Below, piece by piece: positions 1 through 5,380 of a DNA stretch of 5,380 bases. The DNA lies in assembly GCA_045617585.1 (NCBI GenBank), contig JAZLIW010000096.1, positions 1 through 5,380 of the forward strand, read 5' to 3'. The stretch comes from CAKRZE01 sp045617585 (GTDB taxonomy: Bacteria > Bacillota > Clostridia > Oscillospirales > CAG-272). A model generated the notes under the pieces. The model worked only from the letters and a program-made list of their open reading frames with translations. It did no database searches and had not been told where the DNA came from. A program made the position numbers and the translations under genes. Positions within the stretch are counted from its first letter, which is position 1. Each line of letters starts with the position of its first letter.

Positions 1-2103
1 TCGGAAACGTCCGACGGAACGGAGAAATCCGGGGCAGAGCCGCGGCACGAGCTCGATATGTCGGCACTGACCCCGTTTGAGGGCAAGCACTTCGGGCGGC
101 TGTACAGCTGGAAAAACGCGCTTTCCTCCGCGTGGAACGACAATTTCGCGAAAAAACAGAAAAAGGGCACGGTCCTGCTCCGCGTGACGCTGGCACTGCT
201 CGCCATCGTCATCGTCTTCACGACCGCGATCTCCGCGGTCAGCATCCGCGGGCTGGTCGATCTCTACCGGGACCACGACCCGAACCTCTTCTTCGTCCGG
301 CTGACGCCGGACGGCGACTTCTCTCATCTGAACGATCTGCCCGTCACCGCGGGGATCGACGGCAAGTGGCTGACCGGCGCCTCGGTCTGGGGGGCGGAGG
401 AGCTGTTTACCTTCGAGACCGCGCAGTTCATGACCGCGCGGGCGCCGATCGTTCAGGGCAGCGCTTACGCCGCGCCGCTGACGCTGCTCCGGGATCCGGT
501 GACGGCGGCAGGGACCGCCACCCCCGCGGGACCCGACGGCGTGGTGATCACGACCGCGCTCGGCGACGAACTGATCGAATCCTCCTCCGCCGCCTATCTC
601 GACGGATATGAGGATCTGATCGGGCTGATCAGCTCGATCAGAGGGAGCTACGGTCAGAGCAGCCTGATCCGCATCGCAGGCGTCGTCCTCTCGGACGAGC
701 GGATGCTCTACATGGATCCCCTCGCCTTCGCGGAACGGATCCATTCCGGTGCCGAGGATCTGACCTCCGCGGCTGGCGTCTACGCGATGTCTCGGCAGGG
801 ATCCTACCGGGGCACGGCGCCGGGGAAGGGCGAGATCGTTATCCTCGACGGGATCCTTGAGGCAGGGGAGAACGTACGGATCTTCGGGCAGGACTTCCGC
901 GTTGTGTATTCCGACCGCAGCGCGACCTTCAACGGACTGACCGATTATTACCTCTGGTACCTTGACAAGACCGGGCTCGCGATCACGACGGCGAGCGATT
1001 ACGCGGAAAACGCGGCGGACGAGGCGGAGGCGTTCCGGAAGACCTGCGAGTGGGTGTTTGAGGTCTTCCCGCAGGAAGGCGCCTTCCGCGACTTCTGCCG
1101 TCTGCTGGTCAGCAATTACGTCCCGTGGATCTCCCGGGACATGACCCCCGAACTGTGGTATTATGCCGAGACCGGGGACATGAGGGCGTATCTGTACCTT
1201 TTGGAACAGCTCAATGGTCAATCCGTCGGGCTCGGAACGGGCAGCGCTTATCAGACCTCCCCGCTCGGCAGCTGCTATGACGCCTACGCCTGCCTGAAGT
1301 ATCGGGAGAAGACGGGCGAATGGCCGGATTCGATGCAGACGATCGGAGACGATACGTTCCGCGAGGCTTACGCCGCGTTCGAGAATATCGCGATCTATGA
1401 TTTCTATCCGGGATACGAAGCCTTCATGAATTCCGCAACGAAACAGAGCAAGCCGACCAAGGTGCTTTCCGACGCGGATTATATCGCCCTGGCGGGCTGC
1501 GTCGGACCCTCGGACGAAGCGGTCAGCGTGTACGCCTTTGATTCCTACGAGGAGACCTGGGCTGACGGTGGGGTCTATTATCAGAACCACATGGTCCTCC
1601 ACGCCTCCGATCCCGAAGCGGCGGAGGAGTTCCTTGCCCGGGAATACGGCGATCTGCTCGTGACGCCCGATTCGATCTTCCGGGATATGCTCGCGGAGGG
1701 CAAGGGAGAGATCATCGCGGGCGCGGTCACGATCCTCGTCATGGTGGGTCTGATGTGCCTCTGCGTCTTCTTCATCATGCGCGCGTCCTTCATGCACCGC
1801 GTGCGTGAGGTCGGCATCGCCCGCGCCATCGGCGTGACCAAGCGGAACCTCGTCTTCCGTTTCGCGGTCGAGGCGCTCCTGCTCGTCTGCCTGACCGTCG
1901 TGCCCGGCTTCCTCTTCTCCTCGCTTCTCATCATCTATCTTTCGGGCGGCGTTCTTCTCGGGACGATCTTCTACTTCCCGGTCTGGATGGCTGCGGCGCT
2001 CCTCATTCTCCTGATCGCCGCTTCCGTCTTCTTCGGCGTCCTGCCCGTTATGCTCCTCCTCCGCCGCACGCCCGCGGAGATCCTTTCCAAGTACGATATC
2101 TGA
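1..2103 (+). CDS. ABC transporter permease, FtsX/MacB type (5'-truncated by window edge)
   Basis: The frame is open from base 1 with no stop. The ATG at 58 lacks a ribosome binding site and is preceded by 19 in-frame hydrophilic codons, so the gene almost certainly starts outside the window. Residue numbers below count that ATG as 1. A basic segment (about 30-37) leads into a membrane helix (40-62). An extracellular domain of about 485 residues follows, then a C-terminal FtsX-type core with helices near 552-575, 603-628 and 643-666. Between the first two of these lies the cytoplasmic coupling motif VREVGIARAIGV (582-593), typical of FtsX-family permeases. The protein ends in the usual basic tail (LLRRTPAEILSKYDI). 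One helix, a large outer domain and three helices is the MacB-like topology. In Clostridia this is often fused to an N-terminal ATPase, which would lie to the left and cannot be seen. Such transporters export or extract lipids, peptides or antimicrobials, or act in mechanotransmission; the substrate cannot be read from the sequence. The DNA is GC-rich (48 of 60 bases at 481-540) and the gene ends before a strong terminator. Confidence 0.88.
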   Translation, partial: SETSDGTEKSGAEPRHELDMSALTPFEGKHFGRLYSWKNALSSAWNDNFAKKQKKGTVLLRVTLALLAIVIVFTTAISAVSIRGLVDLYRDHDPNLFFVRLTPDGDFSHLNDLPVTAGIDGKWLTGASVWGAEELFTFETAQFMTARAPIVQGSAYAAPLTLLRDPVTAAGTATPAGPDGVVITTALGDELIESSSAAYLDGYEDLIGLISSIRGSYGQSSLIRIAGVVLSDERMLYMDPLAFAERIHSGAEDLTSAAGVYAMSRQGSYRGTAPGKGEIVILDGILEAGENVRIFGQDFRVVYSDRSATFNGLTDYYLWYLDKTGLAITTASDYAENAADEAEAFRKTCEWVFEVFPQEGAFRDFCRLLVSNYVPWISRDMTPELWYYAETGDMRAYLYLLEQLNGQSVGLGTGSAYQTSPLGSCYDAYACLKYREKTGEWPDSMQTIGDDTFREAYAAFENIAIYDFYPGYEAFMNSATKQSKPTKVLSDADYIALAGCVGPSDEAVSVYAFDSYEETWADGGVYYQNHMVLHASDPEAAEEFLAREYGDLLVTPDSIFRDMLAEGKGEIIAGAVTILVMVGLMCLCVFFIMRASFMHRVREVGIARAIGVTKRNLVFRFAVEALLLVCLTVVPGFLFSSLLIIYLSGGVLLGTIFYFPVWMAAALLILLIAASVFFGVLPVMLLLRRTPAEILSKYDI

Positions 2104-2126
2104 CACGGATAACGGAATCCATCATG

Positions 2127-2165
2127 AAAACAGCAGACCCGGCATGGTCCGGATCTGCTGTTTTT
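2127..2165 (+). terminator. Rho-independent terminator after the permease gene, probably bidirectional
   Basis: The arm AAAACAGCAGA (2127-2137) pairs perfectly with TCTGCTGTTTT (2154-2164). After one C/A mismatch the stem continues with CCGG (2139-2142) against CCGG (2149-2152), closing a 6-base loop. A run of T (2161-2165) follows. The A run at the foot of the left arm gives a U run on the opposite strand, so it may also stop minus-strand transcripts. It begins 23 bases past the permease stop codon and separates that gene from the promoter downstream. Confidence 0.92.
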
Positions 2166-2216
2166 GGGTGTGCCGTTCCGTCTGCTGCCCCGGTTTTTTC
2201 GCGTTTCGGGGGAATA

Positions 2217-2245
2217 TTGACATCCGGCGGAAAATGTGGTACAAT
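2217..2245 (+). promoter_or_regulatory. Consensus sigma-A promoter
   Basis: The -35 box TTGACA (2217-2222) is a perfect consensus. The spacer is exactly 17 bp. The -10 box TACAAT (2240-2245) differs from TATAAT at one base, and TGG just before it gives an extended -10 (TGn). The expected transcription start is near 2252. It lies between a terminator and the Rhs fragment, so it is the natural promoter for the Rhs tail and the small membrane protein behind it. It is unusually strong-looking for a gene remnant. Confidence 0.85.
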
Positions 2246-2263
2246 AAAATTGTAAATTTTATT
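2243..2263. promoter_or_regulatory. Perfect 9-3-9 inverted repeat over the transcription start, candidate operator
   Basis: The left arm AATAAAATT (2243-2251) and right arm AATTTTATT (2255-2263) are exact reverse complements separated by GTA. The palindrome begins inside the -10 box and covers the predicted start site, where a bound repressor would block RNA polymerase. No regulator gene is in the window. Being all A/T, it could arise by chance more easily than a mixed palindrome, so the operator role is inference. As a hairpin at the extreme 5' end of an RNA it would be weak. Confidence 0.45.
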
Positions 2264-2270
2264 TGCAAAC

Positions 2271-3197
2271 GTGTCACTGACTTTCCTGCCGGGTCTCTGC
2301 GGCTGCTTTAGGGAAACTTATATCAGCATGAACGGCGATCAGGCAACAAAGATCACGATCCTAAGCGAAAACAATACGGTAGCTGCCAATTACACCTACG
2401 ACGCTTGGGGAAAGTTGCTGTCAATCACCGACGCGAACGGGAACACGATCACGAGCGGAATCGGTGTTATCAACCCGATTCGGTACAGAGGTTATTACTA
2501 CGATACCGAGACGGGATTTTATTATGTATCCAGCAGGTACTATGATCCTGAGGTTGGTAGGTTTATTTCACCTGATACAACAGATGTACTGACAGCAACG
2601 CCCGACCAACTCACAGACAAAAATCTATACGCATACTGTGATAATAATCCAGTTATGCGTGTGGATAAGGATGGTCGCTTTTGGAATTTTATCATTGGTG
2701 CTGTTGGGGGGGCATTAATTGGCGGTGGAGTACAGATTATTAGCAATTTGGTATCTGGAAAGAACTGGTCAGATGGTTTGGGGGTGGCAATGGCAACGGG
2801 TGTCGCAAGTGGATTACTTGCTGCTTCGGGTGTTGGGTTGATTGGCTCAATTGCTGGTAATGCTGCAATCTCAATGGCAGGTAATGCAACAAATCAAGTT
2901 GTAAAGAATAATGGTTTTAACAATTTTGATGTTGGCGATATGGTTATTGATGGCATAATTGGAGGAGTTGCAGGCGCAGCTGGTGGAAGCGGAATGGGGA
3001 AATCTGCAAACATTAGCACATTAAACAGAAACTTAACTAAAAAAGTCTTCTCGGGTTCTACACAAGTTGCCAGACAAGGCGCAAAATACTATTTATCGCA
3101 AACTAAATACTTGTATAAAGAGTTTTTGGTAAAACCAATGCTTAAAGCAGGAGCAGCATCGGCTATTTCATTTGTCGTGAAAGATGTATTGTGGTAA
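2271..3197 (+). CDS. Rhs/YD-repeat protein C-terminal fragment with glycine-rich putative effector tail
   Basis: Rhs proteins are large secreted or surface shells that deliver a variable C-terminal toxin. Only the end of one is present. Numbering from the GTG at 2271: YD-repeat sequence at about 17-60 (YTYDAWGK at 41-48); the hyperconserved core end at 71-101 (RYRGYYYDTETGFYYVSSRY, then YDPEVGRFI); LYAYCDNNPV at 119-128; and DKDGRF near 132-137, where the shell normally ends. The 170-residue tail has hydrophobic glycine-rich stretches at about 138-161, 170-202 and 225-243, then an aromatic and basic end (AKYYLSQTKYLYKEF). The tail DNA is AT-rich (17 of 60 G+C at 2881-2940). No nuclease, deaminase or ADP-ribosyl transferase motif was recognised. 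The start is unclear: GTG 2271 has no ribosome binding site, and ATG 2328 has only AGGGA 13 bases upstream. Core-like sequence begins just before ATG 2328, so this is a truncated remnant or orphan C-terminal module rather than a complete gene. No signal peptide is visible. Confidence 0.75.
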   Translation: MSLTFLPGLCGCFRETYISMNGDQATKITILSENNTVAANYTYDAWGKLLSITDANGNTITSGIGVINPIRYRGYYYDTETGFYYVSSRYYDPEVGRFISPDTTDVLTATPDQLTDKNLYAYCDNNPVMRVDKDGRFWNFIIGAVGGALIGGGVQIISNLVSGKNWSDGLGVAMATGVASGLLAASGVGLIGSIAGNAAISMAGNATNQVVKNNGFNNFDVGDMVIDGIIGGVAGAAGGSGMGKSANISTLNRNLTKKVFSGSTQVARQGAKYYLSQTKYLYKEFLVKPMLKAGAASAISFVVKDVLW

Positions 3198-3621
3198 TAG
3201 TATGAAGATTTTCTTTGATATGTTATTTGGTTCCTTTTTGCTTATAGGCTTATATTTGATGGTATACCTAGGAGCGTTTTCTGTATGCCTCTCGGATGAT
3301 GTCGAATTCCATTACGGCAAGAAACGAATGAGGAACCAAAGAAAAAAGCAAAGAGGGTTTTGGCGGAAATTTTTGTTTCTTGACATACACAAGGAAGTTG
3401 TTACCTGGCATTATGCTATGTTCTGGGTCAATTTAATTTCCTTTATTGTGGCGCTGATTATGTTTAATGTGTATATAGCTTATAGCAATGAAATAATAAG
3501 TATTATCCTACGAATTAGCATCGGATTCTTTTTTCTAACCTCCACAATTATTAACTTTGTCCGTTGGCCATTGTATGCAGGGAACAAAGTTAGGAACAGG
3601 AAGAAATACCGCAAGAAATAA
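3184..3621 (+). CDS. Small three-helix membrane protein, candidate immunity protein for the Rhs tail
   Basis: I do not recognise the family. The ATG at 3184 gives 145 residues and overlaps the Rhs gene by 14 bases; an in-frame ATG at 3202 gives 139 residues and leaves a 4-base gap. Neither has a convincing ribosome binding site (weak GTGG at 3191-3194 for the second), so translation is probably coupled to the Rhs frame. I slightly favour 3202, because the hydrophobic segment starts directly after it. Numbering from 3184, predicted membrane helices are near 10-35, 77-99 and 103-126. A strongly basic loop lies at 46-62 and a basic tail at 135-145. The positive-inside rule puts both in the cytoplasm, which fits three helices if the two basic parts are reconciled with one short or re-entrant segment. 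The gene is AT-rich (19 of 60 G+C at 3421-3480), like the Rhs tail. In polymorphic toxin loci the gene directly after the toxin usually encodes immunity, and membrane immunity proteins commonly pair with membrane-acting toxins. The role is inferred from position only. Confidence 0.7.
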   Translation: MYCGNSMKIFFDMLFGSFLLIGLYLMVYLGAFSVCLSDDVEFHYGKKRMRNQRKKQRGFWRKFLFLDIHKEVVTWHYAMFWVNLISFIVALIMFNVYIAYSNEIISIILRISIGFFFLTSTIINFVRWPLYAGNKVRNRKKYRKK

Positions 3622-3774
3622 AGAACCCCAAAGTAAATGAAAAGTTGTTCGGAGATACCAAGACATTAGGATTACATAACAGGAAAAAAATAAGACTCAG
3701 AAGAAATAAATCTTGAATATCGGCGGCTTGGATAAATATTTCTCTTGCGAAGAAGACCCTGCGCTATTCTTGTG

Positions 3775-3826
3775 AAAGGAAAAAATATCAATGCGTCCTT
3801 TATCCGGGACGATTGGTACGTATTAA
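3775..3826 (+). promoter_or_regulatory. Shine-Dalgarno-like site and 11-codon frame leading into the GH2 gene
   Basis: AAAGGA (3775-3780) stands 10 bases before an ATG at 3791. That ATG opens a short frame (MRPLSGTIGTY) ending at TAA 3824-3826, one base before the ATG of the glycosidase gene (TAATATG). The glycosidase ATG has no Shine-Dalgarno site of its own. Ribosomes loading at 3791 could therefore terminate and restart on the GH2 gene by translational coupling. The peptide has no recognisable attenuation signal such as repeated codons for one amino acid. It could equally be chance in an AT-rich spacer. Confidence 0.25.
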
Positions 3827-3827
3827 T

Positions 3828-5380
3828 ATGAATCATTGGGAGTTGGCATATTGCGAGAATCAGAAGTGTGAGAAGTTGGATGTCCGCTCGCGTTCGGATA
3901 TTGAACGTTTTGGCTTTCCGGTGATCCCCGCCCGGGTTCCCGGTAATTTTGAAACCGATATGATGCGTGCGGGGCTCCTTCCCGACCTGTTCTTTTCGGA
4001 AAACACCCTGCAGGCGCAGAAGCTGGAAAATCTTCATTTATGGTATATGACGGAAGTCGACGTCGCCGATCCGTCTTCCGTTCTGCATTTTGGCGGCGTG
4101 GATACCGTTGCTGAAGTCTTCGTTAACGGTGAATTTGTCGGCAGTCACGACAATATGTTCACCGCGTTCGATCTTTTTCCCGATTTTCACGTCGGGAAAA
4201 ATGAACTGGTGGTTCATATCAAGCCCGTCTGTATAGCAGCTCGGGATTTTGTTATTCCGCCGAGTTATACGGCAATGCGTTATAATTATCCTTCTTTGGT
4301 TTTTCGCAAGGCGGGACATATGTTCGGTTGGGATATTATGCCGCGGATCGTGTCAGGAGGAATTTGGAAACCCGTATTGCTTGAGCCGAAAAAGAATAAT
4401 TACATCCGCGATATCTACGCCGCAACGATTTCAAGCGACGTGAATTGTGCGGCTGTTAATTTTCATTATTCGGTAGCCGTTGATGGGGATAATATTACCG
4501 ATTATTGCATAAAGATTACTGGAACCTGTAAGGACAGTTCTTTTTCCTTTGAAGACGTCCTTTGGCATACGGATGGATTGATTCGTGTTGATGTGAAGAA
4601 TCCTTATCTCTGGTGGCCGAAAAACAGCGGCGACCCCGATCTCTACGATACGACGGTCGAGCTGTACCGGGGCGGGGAACTGTGTGACAATTACCGGATG
4701 AATATCGGTATCCGTCAGATCCGTCTCGTCAACGAGGATATGAATCCGGACGGGGAGGGCGGCGAGTTCCGCTTCGAGGTGAACGGGAAAAAGGTATTTA
4801 TCATGGGTACCAACTGGGTCCCGGTGAGCCCCTTCCACGGTTCGGACGAAGAGCGGTATCCGAAAGCGCTTGCGCTGCTGGACGACATCGGCTGCAATAT
4901 GGTACGCTGCTGGGGCGGAAACGTCTACGAATCCGATACGTTTTATGATTTCTGCGATCGGCACGGTATTCTCGTCTGGCAGGATTTTTCGATGGGATGC
5001 GCCTGCTATCCCAATGATGACCGTTCGATGCGGCAGCTGGAGGAGGAAGCGGTCTTTCAGATCAAGCGGCTTCGCAACCACGCCTCCCTCGCGCTTTGGG
5101 CGGGTGACAATGAATGTGACGTCGCGGCGACCGGCTGGAACGGTGTCCGCATCGATCCCGGGCAGAATCTTCTGACCCGTCAGGTGCTGAAGCGTGCTGT
5201 TATGATGTGGGACTATGCAAGAGACTATCTGCCGAGTTCGCCTTTTATCAGCGAAAAATCCTATTGTGAACAGTTGCCGTTGCCTGAAGATCATCTTTGG
5301 GGTCCACGTGACTATTTCAAAGGAAATTATTATCGGAACGCATCCTGCCATTTCGCGAGCGAAACGGGATATCACGGATT
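3828..5380 (+). CDS. Glycoside hydrolase family 2, beta-mannosidase-like (3'-truncated by window edge)
   Basis: The frame is open from ATG 3828 to the window end (517 complete codons, no stop); family members usually run to about 800-860 residues. It probably removes terminal beta-mannose from imported oligosaccharides in the cytoplasm, as no signal peptide is seen. An N-terminal sugar-binding domain (about 1-186) carries W4, PARVPG (34-39), the VFVNGEFVGSHDNMF stretch (97-111) and FGWDIMPRIVSGGIW (166-180). An Ig-like domain (about 190-295) follows. The catalytic barrel starts near 312 (FRFEVNGKKVFIMGTNW, 314-330) and includes RCWGGNVYESDTFYDFCD (360-377) and LVWQDFSMG (382-390). LWAGDNE (423-429) gives acid/base Glu429. 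FASETGYHG (509-517) gives the likely nucleophile Glu512, 83 residues later, a spacing that fits the family. The start is the only ATG before W4 after the in-frame stop at 3714; TTG 3813 is an alternative. WDIMP replaces the more common WDWGP and DNE replaces NNE, so another GH2 exo-specificity is possible. GH2 membership is near certain, mannosidase activity likely. Confidence 0.9.
   Translation, partial: MNHWELAYCENQKCEKLDVRSRSDIERFGFPVIPARVPGNFETDMMRAGLLPDLFFSENTLQAQKLENLHLWYMTEVDVADPSSVLHFGGVDTVAEVFVNGEFVGSHDNMFTAFDLFPDFHVGKNELVVHIKPVCIAARDFVIPPSYTAMRYNYPSLVFRKAGHMFGWDIMPRIVSGGIWKPVLLEPKKNNYIRDIYAATISSDVNCAAVNFHYSVAVDGDNITDYCIKITGTCKDSSFSFEDVLWHTDGLIRVDVKNPYLWWPKNSGDPDLYDTTVELYRGGELCDNYRMNIGIRQIRLVNEDMNPDGEGGEFRFEVNGKKVFIMGTNWVPVSPFHGSDEERYPKALALLDDIGCNMVRCWGGNVYESDTFYDFCDRHGILVWQDFSMGCACYPNDDRSMRQLEEEAVFQIKRLRNHASLALWAGDNECDVAATGWNGVRIDPGQNLLTRQVLKRAVMMWDYARDYLPSSPFISEKSYCEQLPLPEDHLWGPRDYFKGNYYRNASCHFASETGYHG

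Noticed and set aside
58..60. ATG 58 as the true start of the permease
   Set aside because: There is no Shine-Dalgarno site, the frame is open upstream to base 1, and the upstream codons read as a plausible hydrophilic linker. The gene more likely continues to the left.
132..1144. Short alternative plus-strand frames at 132-611 and 962-1144
   Set aside because: They are extremely Arg-rich, out-of-frame readings of the GC-rich permease gene with no domain.
1581..1934. 117-codon minus-strand frame inside the permease gene
   Set aside because: It is a shadow of the FtsX core: its Arg/Ser/Thr-rich composition is what GC-rich antisense gives.
2188..2211. Second hairpin CCCCG...CGGGG with a T run in its loop, upstream of the promoter
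   Set aside because: The stem is only 5 bp (plus one G-U pair) with a loop of about 12-14 bases, and no T run follows it. The strong terminator at 2127-2165 already explains the site.
2540..2746. 68-codon minus-strand frame opposite the Rhs core end
   Set aside because: The plus strand here encodes the hyperconserved Rhs core end.
3630..3716. Open stretch of 28 codons (KLFGDTKTLGLHNRK...) in the spacer
   Set aside because: It has no start codon with a ribosome binding site and no recognisable similarity; it is probably chance in AT-rich DNA or an unidentifiable remnant.
3702..3743. Inverted repeat AGAAATA / TATTTCT as a terminator for the small membrane-protein gene
   Set aside because: It is a 7-bp A/T-rich stem with a 28-base loop and no T run after it, too weak to support.
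3672..4319. Two adjacent minus-strand open frames (3672-4037 and 4038-4319)
   Set aside because: They lie mostly opposite the GH2 N-terminal domain. No ribosome binding site or recognisable domain was found, and the plus-strand frame explains the region.
4249..5175. Plus-strand frames at 4249-4443 and 4870-5175
   Set aside because: They are out of frame with the GH2 gene and have no domain.
4431..5375. 314-codon minus-strand open frame
   Set aside because: It lies entirely opposite the GH2 frame, whose plus-strand translation has all the family motifs and both catalytic glutamates. The minus-strand product has no recognisable domain.

Overview
The window looks like chromosomal DNA from a Gram-positive anaerobe of the Clostridia class, probably a gut-type Oscillospiraceae, Lachnospiraceae or Christensenellales relative. 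This rests on four things: a large FtsX/MacB-type permease with a long extracellular domain, a Gram-positive-style Rhs/YD-repeat C-terminus, a cytoplasmic GH2 beta-mannosidase-like enzyme, and a consensus sigma-A promoter. The family-level assignment is a guess.

Layout, all genes on the + strand. (1) 1-2103 is the 3' part of a GC-rich ABC transporter permease gene that enters from the left edge and ends at a strong hairpin terminator (2127-2165). (2) 2166-2270 is a short intergenic stretch with a near-perfect promoter (TTGACA, 17 bp, TACAAT, with an extended -10) whose start region is covered by a perfect 9-3-9 inverted repeat. (3) 2271-3197 is the C-terminal end of an Rhs protein: about 120 residues of core, then a glycine-rich, hydrophobic, AT-rich tail. 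(4) 3184/3202-3621 encodes a small three-helix membrane protein directly linked to the Rhs tail, the position expected for an immunity gene. (5) 3622-3827 is an AT-rich spacer with no clear promoter or terminator. It holds a Shine-Dalgarno-like site and an 11-codon frame that stops one base before the next gene. (6) 3828-5380 is the 5' part, at least 517 codons, of a GH2 beta-mannosidase-like gene that runs off the right edge. Both expected catalytic glutamates are inside the window. The long minus-strand open frames across it are shadows.

Interpretation: the permease and the glycosidase look like resident genes. Between them lies a compact Rhs-CT plus membrane-protein cassette of different base composition. 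It resembles the orphan or displaced toxin-immunity modules of polymorphic toxin systems: core sequence too short for a working Rhs shell, a variable AT-rich tail, and a tightly linked small gene. The most interesting proposal is that the tail, which carries GxxxG glycine-zipper runs, is a membrane-acting effector and the three-helix protein protects against it. That is inference. The sequence shows the arrangement and composition, not the activity. No tRNA, rRNA, CRISPR array, transposase or attachment site was found.
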